Notes: generated from the letters alone by a model not told the origin. DNA of 64,000 nucleotides from an uncultured Sinobacteraceae bacterium (GCA_937902995.1 CALEKY010000114.1:14170-78169); one strand, 5' to 3'. Positions 51,815-61,657 are shown, counted from the first letter of the stretch. Made by a program: numbers and translations.

Positions 51815-53170
51815 TCATCCCGTAATAGGCACCGGGGTCTGCCCTCTCGCGATATCTTCCCGCAAAGTCTTGGCCGCGCGGAAGTAGTGATACGCAGACC
51901 ATAGGTTCGCGAGCGACATGATGCACAGCGCGTACTTGAGACCGACGGCACGCGCCGCTTCGAGCTCCATGCCGCCTGCCACGAAGCTGTCGCGAAGCGC
52001 GTCGCTGATCACGCCGGTCAGCATCGGTCCGAAACCGATACCGATGAAGTTCAGCACGAACAACAACAAGGCGCCGCTCACTGCGCGTTCGCGCACGCCG
52101 ACGAGCTGGTGCGTCGCTGCGATGCTCGGTCCGAGATACGTCGCACCGAGCGCGATGGCCGGAATCATCAACGCCATCGACGCATACTTGCTCGGCAACA
52201 GCAACGCAAGCAGCCAGGCAGGAATGTTGATCAGCAGTGCATACGCAGGCACCCACATCTGATACCGCGGATCGCCGCCGTTACGCTGTGCAAACACGTC
52301 GCTCAACTTGCCGCCCAGATACGTGCCTGCGAGACCGCCTGTCAGTGTGATCACCGCCAACGCCGTGCTCGTTTCCGTCAAGGACATGCCGTGCGAACGC
52401 ATCAGAAACGCGGAGTAATAACTGTTGAGACCGTACGCAACGAGCGCATGCAAGCCGGAAGCGAACGATAGATTGCGAAAGGCAGGCAATAGGAAAAGCT
52501 TCTTCAGAACGTCGCGCGCCTTCGGCGGCTCGCCGAGCACGAAACCGGCCGGCTCCGACAAACCGCGCGGCGGTTCGCGCAACGTAAGCTTCGCAAGAAC
52601 TGCCACCGCAATGCCGGGCAAACCGACCACATAGAAAGCGGTACGCCAGCCGTACACTTGTGCCACGTATCCCGCGGTCACGAAGCCGATGAACTGCCCG
52701 AGATACACGCCGAGCGAGTAGATCGATTGCGCCGTAGCGCGCTTCTTCGCCGGAAAGTAATCGCTGATGATGGAATACGCGGACGGATTGCAGCCCGCCT
52801 CGCCGACGCCCACGCCGACACGGGCGAGAAACAGATACCAGAAGCCCGTCGCCTTTCCGGTCAAGGCCGTCGCGGCGCTCCACACGACGAGCGAGATCGT
52901 AATGATGTTGACGCGGCTGTACCGGTCCGCAAAGCGTGCGATGGGAATGCCGAGCGTCGCATAGAAGATCGCAAAGGCGACGCCGCTCAACAAACCGAGT
53001 TGGGTATCGTTGAAATCGAATTCTTTGCGAATCGGCTCCATCAGGGTCGACAGGATCTGCCTGTCGACGTAACTCAGGCCGTAAATGATGAACAGAATGA
53101 ACAGAACGTAGTTGCGGTAGCGGTCGCTAACGGCAAATGTCGAGGCTGTGCTAGGCGTCTGACCCGTCAT
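51815..53170 (-). CDS. Major facilitator transporter, spinster-like
   Basis: The 451-residue protein has 12 predicted membrane segments with the MFS loop motif GIPIARFADRYSRVNII after helix 2, and LARVGVGVGEAGCNPSAYSI. The latter is typical of the spinster (Spns) group common in proteobacteria that degrade aromatic or steroid compounds. The substrate cannot be told; carboxylates and lipids are possible. It has no obvious operon partner. Confidence 0.9.
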   Translation of the reverse strand: MTGQTPSTASTFAVSDRYRNYVLFILFIIYGLSYVDRQILSTLMEPIRKEFDFNDTQLGLLSGVAFAIFYATLGIPIARFADRYSRVNIITISLVVWSAATALTGKATGFWYLFLARVGVGVGEAGCNPSAYSIISDYFPAKKRATAQSIYSLGVYLGQFIGFVTAGYVAQVYGWRTAFYVVGLPGIAVAVLAKLTLREPPRGLSEPAGFVLGEPPKARDVLKKLFLLPAFRNLSFASGLHALVAYGLNSYYSAFLMRSHGMSLTETSTALAVITLTGGLAGTYLGGKLSDVFAQRNGGDPRYQMWVPAYALLINIPAWLLALLLPSKYASMALMIPAIALGATYLGPSIAATHQLVGVRERAVSGALLLFVLNFIGIGFGPMLTGVISDALRDSFVAGGMELEAARAVGLKYALCIMSLANLWSAYHYFRAAKTLREDIARGQTPVPITG

Positions 53171-53307
53171 CGAGTGATTCCACGGTTAGCGTGTGCGCGT
53201 CGTATTGTTTCGTCCTATGCCGCGCTATTGGAGAGTCTGCGGAGAATACGTCGGCTCCATGTCGTGCTCGATTCATATTTGTGAAGCGCGGCGATCGGTT
53301 TGCGCGC

Positions 53308-54837
53308 TCAAGCTCGTTCCTTGACGGCTGCCACCGTGTGCGGCGACAAGCTCGCTGTTTGACCCGCGGTATTGCGCATGCCTCGCCAGAAGCCGGCATT
53401 GGCAATGCCAAGCTTGTCGGGATCGAATGAGGGCTCGAGACCTGCTCTCTTCTGTGCTTCGTAGTCTTCCAGCGCCACGATGGCAGGCTTTTGCAGGATG
53501 AGAATGGCGATGATATTGAGCCACGCCATGATGCCGACCCCGATGCTGCCGAGCGCCCAAACGCCTTCCGAGCTCCACACCGCGCCGAAGCCGACCGAGG
53601 CCATGATCGCAAGCTTCAACAGCCAGAGGGTCCATTGCGGAGCGCGGTTGCGAGCGATGTACTCGAGATTGGTTTCGGCCATGTAGTAGTAGGCAACGAT
53701 CGTCGTGAACGCGAAGAACATGATGGCGAGCGCGACGAAGCTGGCGCCGAACCCAGTGAAAACCGACTCGATGGCCGCCTGTGTATAGCCCGCTCCGGCC
53801 GGTGCCGGAACCAGCGCCCCGGTCGCGTCGGCGACGCGCGGAAGATTCTCCGCAAGCACCGCACCGGTTTCCGGATGAATTACGTTGTAAGCGCCTGTGC
53901 TCAGGATGATGAAGGCAGTCGAGGTGCACACGATCGCCGTGTCGAAATAGATCGAAAACGCCTGAACGAAGCCCTGTTTCGCAGGATGCGAGACTTCTGC
54001 GGCAGCCGCTGCATGAGGACCTGTTCCCTGCCCCGCTTCGTTCGCGTAGATGCCGCGCTTGACGCCCCACTGAATTGCGAGCCCGAGAATTCCGCCGAAG
54101 GCAGCATTCGGATTGAAGGCATTGTCGAAGATCAGCGCGAACATCGCCGGAATCTTCTCGACATTGATCGCCATAACGACGATCGCCATGAGCATGTAGC
54201 CAAATGCCATGAACGGCACGACGATTTCAGCGAACGTCGCGATACGGCGCACGCCTCCGACGATGATCACGGCCAACATCACGACGATTGCGAGGCCCGT
54301 CACCCATGCAGGAATGCTCCAGGCATTGGCGACACTGTTGGCGATCTCGTACGACTGCACCGTCGGCAACAGCAGTCCTGTGCCGAGGATCGCGGAGATG
54401 GCGAACACGATCGCATACCAGCGCTGCCCCATGCCGTGCTCGATGTAATACGCCGGGCCGCCGCGGTACTGGCCGTGATTGTCCTTTTGCTTGTAGATCT
54501 GTGCGAGCGAACATTCGATGTACGAGGTCGACGCCCCAAGAAAAGCCATCGCCCACATCCAGAAAATCGCGCCGGGTCCGCCGGCGGCGATTGCCGTGGC
54601 GATTCCAGCGATGTTGCCGACACCGATCCGTCCGGACAGAGACATCGCCAGAGCTTGAAACGATGAGACACCCGCCGCGGACTTCTGCCCGGAGAGCGTG
54701 AGCCGCACCATTTCGGTAAAGCTCCGCACTTGCATGAAGCGTGTGCGAATCGAGAAATACAGCCCTGCTCCTAGGCACAAGTAAATGAGCGGCTGACTCC
54801 AGATCAGCCCATCCAGATACGTGGCAAGTTCGCTCAC
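53308..54837 (-). CDS. Sodium:alanine/glycine symporter (AGCS family)
   Basis: The 509-residue protein shows the AGCS signature blocks SLSGRIGVGNIAGIATAIAA (about 67-86), GPGAIFWMWAMAFLGASTSY and QWGVKRGIYANEAGQGTGPH. About ten to eleven membrane segments are present, and a short hydrophilic tail follows. It imports alanine or glycine together with Na+ across the inner membrane. Confidence 0.95.
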   Translation of the reverse strand: MSELATYLDGLIWSQPLIYLCLGAGLYFSIRTRFMQVRSFTEMVRLTLSGQKSAAGVSSFQALAMSLSGRIGVGNIAGIATAIAAGGPGAIFWMWAMAFLGASTSYIECSLAQIYKQKDNHGQYRGGPAYYIEHGMGQRWYAIVFAISAILGTGLLLPTVQSYEIANSVANAWSIPAWVTGLAIVVMLAVIIVGGVRRIATFAEIVVPFMAFGYMLMAIVVMAINVEKIPAMFALIFDNAFNPNAAFGGILGLAIQWGVKRGIYANEAGQGTGPHAAAAAEVSHPAKQGFVQAFSIYFDTAIVCTSTAFIILSTGAYNVIHPETGAVLAENLPRVADATGALVPAPAGAGYTQAAIESVFTGFGASFVALAIMFFAFTTIVAYYYMAETNLEYIARNRAPQWTLWLLKLAIMASVGFGAVWSSEGVWALGSIGVGIMAWLNIIAILILQKPAIVALEDYEAQKRAGLEPSFDPDKLGIANAGFWRGMRNTAGQTASLSPHTVAAVKERA

Positions 54838-54877
54838 TGAGAGTCCCCATGCATCGGCGGATGGCGCAGCATGGCAT

Positions 54878-55094
54878 GGGAAAAGGGAATCGGGAAAGGG
54901 GAAAGTTGTCGCGACTGACTCGTGACGTGTGGCTGGGTCTCGGGCGAGTTGGAAACGAGCTCGCCCGCGCTGCGCCTATCTACCAGGACTCACCGAAATG
55001 TTTCATACAAGCGGCCGCCCGCGGACCACCATCCACCACTCACTGCTCACTACTCACCGCTCACGCCCCGAGTCACCAGGCACGAGTCACGATC
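54878..55094. repeat. Period-7 arrays and hairpin between AGCS and SDR genes
   Basis: GGGAAAA/GGGAATC units (54878-54905) lie upstream of the AGCS start. A hairpin with arms CGGGCGAG and CTCGCCCG spans 54941-54967. Ten 7-base steps (55025-55094) with units such as CTCACTG, CTCACCG and CACGAGT end at the stop codon of the SDR gene. Confidence 0.85.
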
Positions 55095-55959
55095 AAATGA
55101 AAGGCTTTCCCCCAGTCACCGCCACCGTCGCTCCGGAGACGTAGCTCGATTCGTTGCTGGCCAACATCACGTACACGGGCGCGACTTCGCAGGGTTGTGC
55201 TGGACGGCCGATCGGATAGCTCTCGCCGAAATGCTGAACCTCCTCGCTCGGCATCGTGGCGGGAATCAAAGGTGTCCACACTGGTCCTGGTGCGACGGTA
55301 TTCGCGCGAATTCCCTTCTCTGCCAATAGCTGCGCCAGACCCCCGGTGAAGTTCTGGATTGCGCCCTTCGTCGTCGCATAGGCGAGCAGCTGAGGGTTCG
55401 GCGTGTCGGCATTGATCGAAGCCGTGTTGATGATGCTGCTTCCCGGTTTCATGTGGGGAACCGCGGCCTTGGAGATGTAGAACATCGACGAGATGTTCGT
55501 CGCGAACGTCTTGTCCCATTCCTCGTCCGGAATCTCTTCGATGGACTCGAACGTCATCTGGTGTGCTGCATTGTTCACGAGCACATCGATACGGCCGAAT
55601 TCATCGACCGCCTTTCGAACGAGCGAGCGGCAATGATCCGACTTGGAAATATCGCCCGGAACGAGCAAGCACCGGCGGCCGGCCTCCTCGACCAGTCGCT
55701 GCGTTTCGCGCGCATCGTCGTGCTCGTCCAAGTAGCTCACGACGATATCCGCGCCCTCGCGCGCGAACGCGAGCGCCACGGCCCTGCCGATGCCGGAGTC
55801 GCCGCCGGTGATCAACGCAATCTTGTCTTCGAGCCGATTCGAGCCGACATACGAATCCTCGCCGTAGTCCGGTTTCGGCTGCATGCCCTCGCTCGAGCCT
55901 GGGACGCGTTGCGATTGCGGAGGGAACGGAGGTTTGGGATACGACTTCATCTCGAGCAT
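55093..55959 (-). CDS. Short-chain dehydrogenase/reductase (YghA/glucose-dehydrogenase-like)
   Basis: The ATG at 55959 follows AAGGAG; the open frame upstream is antisense to the TonB receptor and rejected. The 288-residue product has a Pro-rich N-terminal tail (about 1-45) and a classical SDR domain. Visible sites are ALITGGDSGIGRAVALAFA, VLVNNAAHQMTF and the catalytic YATTK. The long N-terminal tail is typical of YghA/YdaD/GsiB-type stress SDRs. The coenzyme is probably NAD(P)H; the substrate is unknown. Confidence 0.93.
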   Translation of the reverse strand: MLEMKSYPKPPFPPQSQRVPGSSEGMQPKPDYGEDSYVGSNRLEDKIALITGGDSGIGRAVALAFAREGADIVVSYLDEHDDARETQRLVEEAGRRCLLVPGDISKSDHCRSLVRKAVDEFGRIDVLVNNAAHQMTFESIEEIPDEEWDKTFATNISSMFYISKAAVPHMKPGSSIINTASINADTPNPQLLAYATTKGAIQNFTGGLAQLLAEKGIRANTVAPGPVWTPLIPATMPSEEVQHFGESYPIGRPAQPCEVAPVYVMLASNESSYVSGATVAVTGGKPFI

Positions 55960-56071
55960 GGCGGGCTCCTTGCTTGACTGAAATAGCAAGGCACCGTGTG
56001 CTCGATAGTTCCCGCCCGTTCTGTGCAGGAGATGCCTACGGCGGCCTCGCCAGAGACCGCCGCAGTTTCCT

Positions 56072-58699
56072 TCAACGACCGAAGTTATAGATCGCTTTGG
56101 CGTTCCAGAACCGGCCGCGCGGCGAGTAGATGCTTTGGACGTATCCGTACAGATCGGTATCGCCGTCGCCGACGGCGAACGGCGGCATCTCGTCGAATAC
56201 GTTGTCGACGCCGACGAGCAGCTTGAGCCCTGGAATGCCCGTGTAGCGAAATTGCAGGTTGACCGTCGTGTACGAGTCGACTTCGCGCGTCTTGAACTGG
56301 TCGTAATCGAGCGTGCCGTCGAAATCGAAGTCGGGCGTATCCTCGAACGGACCGATGTAATACACGGCCGCATGGACACCGAAGACGTCGTTACCCCAAT
56401 CCGCAGTGAGCGCCGCGCGGTCTTCCGGATACTCGTACTCGCCCTCCAAGGATCGGGTCTCTAAGAACGATCCGGTGGGATCGAGCTCCACCCGCTCGAA
56501 CTTGAGCAAGCGTGAGTAGTTGAGCCCCAACGTCATGCGACCCGGTCCGGCATCGAAACCGAAGTAGCCGCCGAAATCGATGCCGCTCGCAGACTGCTCG
56601 CCGATGTTGATGAAGCCCGAACGAATGATCTGCAACGGCCCCAGCGTCGTGCCCGGCAGCGGCGCTCCGCGTACGCAGACCGGGCTGTCCTGCACGTTGC
56701 AGTTTTGTGCGTAGATGAATCCGAAGGGCACCTCGTCGATCTTCTTCTCTTGTTTGATGTCCCAGTAATCGAGCGTCACCTCGATCGCGCTCGTCGGACG
56801 ATACGCCACGCCGATGTTCAGCGTCTCCGATTCTTCGGCGTCGAGATCGGGATTGCCCGAAAACTCGATGTTGTAGTCGAGCGCAGTACACGCAGCCGCA
56901 AGACCGCCCGCGCAGCCGTAGGTATCGATGAAGAACTGCGATTCCTGCGACGGACCCAGACCGACTTGTGCGAGCGAGGGCGCGCGGAACCCGGTACCCC
57001 AAGACGCACGTAGCGCGAGCGAATCGATCGGCGCCCAGCGCACCGCAATCTTCGGATTCGTCGTGTCGCCGAAGTCGCTGTAGTCGTCGTAGCGTCCGGC
57101 GAGGCTCAGTTCCAGGCCTGAAACGATGGGCAGCGAGAACTCGACATACACAGCCTTGATGTTGCGCGATGCCGCAGCCGACACCGCCTCCGTGCCGAAA
57201 ATCAGGCCGCGTTGAAACTGATCGTCCGGCGTGTCGAAGATGGACTCCTTACGATATTCCGCACCGACCGCCATCCGCGCCGTGCCGCCCGGCAGCTCGA
57301 ACAACGCTCCGGTCACTTGCGCGTCGTACATCTCGAGCTCCGATTCGCCGCGCCGCACGAGATTGGTCGAAATGGCTTCGATGACCGACGCGGGATTCTG
57401 CACGCCGCCGAACGGGTTGTAGCGTCCGGCATCGATTTCCGCCTGCAGGAAATCCGTCCGGACCCAGCCTTGCGTGCGGTCGCCCGTCTGCTCCGACTTG
57501 CTGCGCCCGCGTTGCGCCGCCACTTCCCAGTTCCAATTGCCGAGCGCGCCGCGCAAGCCGAGCAGTCCGCGTACATTGTTCGTTTCGATGTCCCACTGGC
57601 GCGGCCCCGCATCGACGGTGCGATAACGGAAAATATCGATCGAGGTCGCACCTGGGAACGGATTGTTCGGATGATCGGCCGGCACCGTGAGGCCCGCCTG
57701 ATCGTCGAGCGGCGTCGGTGCGCCCTGCGCAAACGACTTGTTGCGTTGGACGCCCAGTTCCGCGAACAACTCGACGGCGTCGGTGAGATCCTGTCGCGCG
57801 AGCACGAGCAAGCCGACGCGCTCGGCCTCGGGAATGAGCACGTTCCATGGCCCGAAGTCGTACACGCACGTCGAGCCTGCGAGATTTTCCGGAGGACAAT
57901 TCGGATCCGGGATCGTCACGCCATCGACGACGAACGTACCGGGAAATCCGCGCGAGGAACGAAAGTCCTCGCCGCCGCGAGGCGATTGATTCGCCGAGCC
58001 CATCGAGCCGCGCTCGGTATTGAACAGATTCGAGTTCTTCCAGTAATCGAGAATGAATGTCACGTTCGAGTCGTCGCCGCCGATGCCCCACACCGCGGAA
58101 GCCGTCGTCTCGTCGTAACCATCGGCCGCGCCGTAGCCGCCCGACAGCTCGAGTCCCTCGAAATCGCTTCGCAGAATGATGTTGACGACGCCGGCAACTG
58201 CATCCGAGCCGTACACGGCAGACGAACCGTCCTTCAGCACTTCGATCCGCTGAATCGCCGACACCGGAATCGCATTGATGTCGACGAAGTTCGTGGTGAT
58301 GTTCTCGGCGAAGGCGCTGATCGCCACGCGCCGTCCGTTCACTAGCACGAGCGTCGCATCCGCACCCAAGCCGCGCAGACTGATGGACGCCGCACCATTT
58401 GCGGTCGAGTCCTGGTTGTTGCCGCGGGTCGAGAACGTTCCTACGCCAGCAACCGGCAGCTTCTCCATCAGTTGCTGCAGATTGTTGTAGCCCGAGCGCT
58501 CGATGCTGCCTTCGTCCACGGTTAGGACGGGTGCCGGGCTCTCGAAGTCCGAGCCGCGGGCGATGCGCGAGCCCGTCACGATGACTTCCTCGGGTTCTTC
58601 GTCCGTTTGCGCGGCTGCGATGTCGACGAATGCAACGGTGCATACGACTGCTCCGCCGATCGCAGCTCGGATCGCGCTCCTCAGCGATTTCGCGCTCAT
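56072..58699 (-). CDS. TonB-dependent outer-membrane receptor
   Basis: The ATG at 58699 follows GGGGGTA; the frame is open further upstream but not protein-like. The 875-residue protein has a signal peptide ending near VDIAAAQT, a TonB-box-like EEVIVTGSRIARG, a plug domain with GSSAVYGSDAVAGVVNIIL (about 130) and a barrel ending KAIYNFGR. Unlike most barrels it does not end in Phe. The ligand is unknown. It is divergent from a gene encoding a TonB-anchor-like protein at 58989, which makes a functional pair worth considering. Confidence 0.94.
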   Translation of the reverse strand: MSAKSLRSAIRAAIGGAVVCTVAFVDIAAAQTDEEPEEVIVTGSRIARGSDFESPAPVLTVDEGSIERSGYNNLQQLMEKLPVAGVGTFSTRGNNQDSTANGAASISLRGLGADATLVLVNGRRVAISAFAENITTNFVDINAIPVSAIQRIEVLKDGSSAVYGSDAVAGVVNIILRSDFEGLELSGGYGAADGYDETTASAVWGIGGDDSNVTFILDYWKNSNLFNTERGSMGSANQSPRGGEDFRSSRGFPGTFVVDGVTIPDPNCPPENLAGSTCVYDFGPWNVLIPEAERVGLLVLARQDLTDAVELFAELGVQRNKSFAQGAPTPLDDQAGLTVPADHPNNPFPGATSIDIFRYRTVDAGPRQWDIETNNVRGLLGLRGALGNWNWEVAAQRGRSKSEQTGDRTQGWVRTDFLQAEIDAGRYNPFGGVQNPASVIEAISTNLVRRGESELEMYDAQVTGALFELPGGTARMAVGAEYRKESIFDTPDDQFQRGLIFGTEAVSAAASRNIKAVYVEFSLPIVSGLELSLAGRYDDYSDFGDTTNPKIAVRWAPIDSLALRASWGTGFRAPSLAQVGLGPSQESQFFIDTYGCAGGLAAACTALDYNIEFSGNPDLDAEESETLNIGVAYRPTSAIEVTLDYWDIKQEKKIDEVPFGFIYAQNCNVQDSPVCVRGAPLPGTTLGPLQIIRSGFINIGEQSASGIDFGGYFGFDAGPGRMTLGLNYSRLLKFERVELDPTGSFLETRSLEGEYEYPEDRAALTADWGNDVFGVHAAVYYIGPFEDTPDFDFDGTLDYDQFKTREVDSYTTVNLQFRYTGIPGLKLLVGVDNVFDEMPPFAVGDGDTDLYGYVQSIYSPRGRFWNAKAIYNFGR

Positions 58700-58988
58700 A
58701 AGTACCCCCATTTGGGCCGCTGTTTCGGGCCCGAAGGGCTCGAGCATAGGCACGGCATTAACGCACTCACCATGAGCACAAGTGCGGGTCGGCTGAATTG
58801 GCACGATTCTGGAACGGCAAGCCTGACGCGCACGTTTTACCGAGTTCACGCAGGTGCTTTCACAGTTGCTGGTTGCGCCAGAACGGGCGCACGATATTGC
58901 GCAATCGATGTGCACTTTGCGGGGGAGTGTTTCCGTGCGCTCGGCTCATGGCGTTGCGTTCGAACGAGCCGCCTGGCTGGCATCGATC

Positions 58989-60530
58989 ATGAACGACATG
59001 CGCGGCCGATCCGGCGCGCGGTTGGCTGCAGGCGCCCTGTCGGTCGGCATACATCTCGTATTCCTCGCGCTCGTGCTCAGCGTGGGAATTCGTGCGGGCG
59101 ATCCCAGCGCATTGCCCGTCGTCTTCGTCGAGAACTTCGCACCGCGCGCACCGATCCGACAGCTCGAACGTACGACGGAGCGCGAGCCGACACCTGCTCC
59201 GGCTGAGCTCACTGAACAGCTCGAACCGGCGCACGAAGCAGTTGCGGATGCAGCGTTCGACGATCAGCCCACCGAGCCCGAGCTCGCCGCCGAGCCGACG
59301 CCCAATGTGCTCGCGGCCACGGACGAGCCGACGCTTTCTTTCGATGAAGTGCGTGACGTGACGCCGGCTCCGCCGATACCGCCGACCGTCGCCCTGCCCC
59401 AAACGCGCAAGATCGAGATCCCGGACGAGCAACGCACCAAATTGCTCGAGAAGCTGACCCAGGCTGCACGAACATTGATCGACGAACAACGAGCTGAGAT
59501 CGCTTGGGAGGAAGACGGGCGCGAATATCGCGCGGTGCTTCGGCGCGAGATTCCGTCGAGCTCGATGGATTTGGAACGCATCGCGGCCGAGATCACGACG
59601 ACGGATCAGGGTACGAGCATGCACACGCAGCTGTGGTTGTCGCGGCTTGCGTTCTCGCAGTTCGGGCAAGTTGTCGACCGTTGGGATCCCAACGTGCAGC
59701 TGCACGACGACGAGATCGTCGGACGCTTTCACAGCAACACATCCCTGTTCATCCGTCACAGTCACGAGGCCATGCCGAAGTTTCTCGGCAAGGTGACGGT
59801 GGCAGCACGCAACTTACGATTCGATGGCCCGCGACGTCGCCAGAAAGAGATGTTCCAGGGCGGCTTGCAAACCTCCGCCGAACATATCGACTTTCCGCAG
59901 CGCGCAGCGCCGTTCGTGGGCGTACCGAGCGACACGAACGCGCACGTGCATCGCTTCACCGACAACACGCACATCGTCCTCTACGGCGACGGCAGCTACA
60001 CGTGGCAAAGCCGCAGATCCGATAACGCGCTAGTACAGCGTTATTCTCCCGACGAGCCTGTCTATTTGCTCGGCGAGGATGGAGTGACGCTGTTCGTGAG
60101 CGGTGTCGTGCGCGGCCGCGTGCTCGTGTATTCGCCCACGCGCATCGTCATCGAGGGCAATCTCACCTATTCAGTCGATCCGCGCGTGGATCCCGATTCG
60201 GACGACTATCTCGGGCTGGTATCCGATCGCAACGTCGAGATCGCGCGTCCTTATGTGACCGGACGCGGCGACCTGCGCATCGATGCGGCGATTTTCGCGC
60301 GCCGCAGATTTCTCGTGACGACCATCGACTACCCGCGGCGCGGGACGCTCTGGATCTACGGAAGTCTCACCGCTGGCACGATCTCGGCGACCGAGCCGCG
60401 CTATGCCACCAAAGTCGAATTCGATTCCCGCTTCGACCGCGTGCGTCCGCCCGGCTTTCCTTCGACCAATCGCTACGAGCTCGCAAGCTGGGACGGTGCT
60501 TGGTTCGAAACGGACCTGGACGAGCTCTAG
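58989..60530 (+). CDS. Inner-membrane protein with TonB-like anchor and unknown C-terminal domain
   Basis: The ATG at 58989 (MNDMRGRSGARLAAGA) is preferred; the frame upstream is open but not protein-like. The 513-residue product has one membrane helix, LSVGIHLVFLALVLSVGI (about 17-34), with the Ser-x3-His pattern of TonB (SVCIH in E. coli). A periplasmic Pro/Glu-rich linker follows (about 50-140). The C-terminal 350 residues are beta-rich, with VGVPSDTNAHVHRFTDN near 320, and are not a TonB C-terminal domain. I do not recognise this domain. A role as an ExbBD-energised protein is possible but unproven. Confidence 0.78.
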   Translation: MNDMRGRSGARLAAGALSVGIHLVFLALVLSVGIRAGDPSALPVVFVENFAPRAPIRQLERTTEREPTPAPAELTEQLEPAHEAVADAAFDDQPTEPELAAEPTPNVLAATDEPTLSFDEVRDVTPAPPIPPTVALPQTRKIEIPDEQRTKLLEKLTQAARTLIDEQRAEIAWEEDGREYRAVLRREIPSSSMDLERIAAEITTTDQGTSMHTQLWLSRLAFSQFGQVVDRWDPNVQLHDDEIVGRFHSNTSLFIRHSHEAMPKFLGKVTVAARNLRFDGPRRRQKEMFQGGLQTSAEHIDFPQRAAPFVGVPSDTNAHVHRFTDNTHIVLYGDGSYTWQSRRSDNALVQRYSPDEPVYLLGEDGVTLFVSGVVRGRVLVYSPTRIVIEGNLTYSVDPRVDPDSDDYLGLVSDRNVEIARPYVTGRGDLRIDAAIFARRRFLVTTIDYPRRGTLWIYGSLTAGTISATEPRYATKVEFDSRFDRVRPPGFPSTNRYELASWDGAWFETDLDEL

Positions 60531-60735
60531 TCCGCACCTCTGCATTCGAGATCCGGGCACTCTCCAGCCCGAATCTAAGGCGTTCACTGAATCGAATACG
60601 GTTGGAACAGCCATCGTCGTATGACGCGCGAAGCTGTCGCCGCGCTCCGACGTCCGCAATTCGTCGATTGTTCAAGCGCTTCGCACATTGTTAACTGCGC
60701 GCCGTTGGAGCGACCGTTCCGGTCCGACTTCGACA

Positions 60736-60814
60736 GCGAAAGGGCAAACCCGCCGAGAGGCGGGGACGCAAAGCCTCCGGTCTTCCATGAAGGAAGATAG
60801 CGGGGTTGCCGAAC
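60736..60814 (+). ncRNA. Cyclic di-GMP-I (GEMM-I) riboswitch
   Basis: The aptamer matches the GEMM-I consensus closely: GGGCAAACC (60742-60750), a CCGCC-GAGA-GGCGG helix with a GNRA loop (60750-60763), GACGCAAAGCC (60765-60775), a second helix CTTCC/GGAAG (60782-60796) and AGCGGGGTTGCCGA (60799-60812). These riboswitches bind cyclic di-GMP and often control motility, surface or secretion genes. About 157 bases separate it from the ATG of the Ig/FN3 lipoprotein gene, leaving room for an expression platform. Confidence 0.93.
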
Positions 60815-60897
60815 GGAAGGCCAACTTCATTTCGCGTTCTCGTTCGTGCCGTCTCTTTCCGTGCCGCGGCCGTGAAGGCCTCGCGATTGGAAGGCTG

Positions 60898-60972
60898 ATG
60901 TTGCGTCGTTTGCTCGTGGTTCACAGCAACGCACTGCCCGATGCAAGGGCAGCACGAAAGAGGACGCAACAT
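60898..60972 (+). promoter_or_regulatory. Probable expression platform, anti-RBS helix of the riboswitch
   Basis: ATGTTGCGTC (60898-60907) is an exact reverse complement of GACGCAACAT (60963-60972), which covers the end of the ribosome binding site (AGAGGA) and the first two bases of the start codon. A nested hairpin with arms CTGCCC and GGGCAG lies between (60934-60952). Pairing would hide the start, so ligand-dependent control of translation is likely. The sense of control, on or off, cannot be told. Confidence 0.6.
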
Positions 60973-61657
60973 GGCTCATTCCGGCGGATCGCGACCCGTT
61001 TTCTTGCTCTGCGCGGCGATGATCGCCTTCAGCACGCTCGCGGGCTGCAAAGGCGGTGGCGGCGGTACGAAAACTGAAGCCTCACCGGCACAGGTCATTC
61101 CGGGCGGCAACTCGCCGCCGAAGATCTCCGGCACTGCGCCGACGTCCGCCTCGCCGAACACCAACTACACGTTCACACCCGTCGCCAGCGATCCGGACAA
61201 CGACACATTGTCGTTCCAGATTCAGAACAAGCCCGCTTGGGCAACCTTCAGCACGGTCACCGGCCAGCTGTCCGGCCGCCCTACCGTCGGCACGTACGCA
61301 AACATCGTCATCAGCGTGAGCGACGGTCACACGACCGTGTCGCTGCCGGCATTCACGATTCGCGTCGAAGCGACCGCGTCCGGCGGCACCGGAGGCAATG
61401 GGAATGCAACGCTCTCGTGGTTGCCGCCAACCGAGAACACGGACGGTAGCCCGCTCACGAACCTCTCCGGCTACATCGTCTCTTACGGCACATCGCGCGA
61501 TACGCTCTCTGAAAGCATCCGCATCGACAACCCGAGCGTGAACCGCTACGTGGTCGAGGGTCTTGCCTCCGGAAACACGTATTACTTCGCCGTGCGTGCA
61601 GTCGCAGGCGACGCGCAGAGCGACCTTTCGGAGATCGTGAGCAAGCAAGTAATGTAA
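60971..61657 (+). CDS. Lipoprotein with Ig-like (cadherin/He_PIG) and fibronectin type III domains
   Basis: The ATG at 60971 follows AGAGGA. The 228-residue product has a lipobox LAGCKG and a Gly-rich linker. An Ig-like domain (about 50-135, with SDPDNDTLSFQIQNKPAWAT and GQLSGRPTVGTY) and an FN3 domain (about 140-228, with TLSWLPPTENTDGSPL) follow. This is a typical surface or matrix adhesin layout. The upstream cyclic di-GMP riboswitch suggests the protein is tied to biofilm or surface state. A strong hairpin follows the stop. Confidence 0.92.
   Translation: MAHSGGSRPVFLLCAAMIAFSTLAGCKGGGGGTKTEASPAQVIPGGNSPPKISGTAPTSASPNTNYTFTPVASDPDNDTLSFQIQNKPAWATFSTVTGQLSGRPTVGTYANIVISVSDGHTTVSLPAFTIRVEATASGGTGGNGNATLSWLPPTENTDGSPLTNLSGYIVSYGTSRDTLSESIRIDNPSVNRYVVEGLASGNTYYFAVRAVAGDAQSDLSEIVSKQVM

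Noticed and set aside
31628..55094. Short repeated blocks considered as CRISPR arrays
   Set aside because: Units are 7 bases with no spacers, and no cas genes are near, so these are simple tandem arrays.
55960..56379. Upstream extension of the SDR frame into the TonB receptor region
   Set aside because: AAGGAG and a normal start lie at 55959, and the extension is Ser/Thr/Arg-rich shadow sequence of the receptor.
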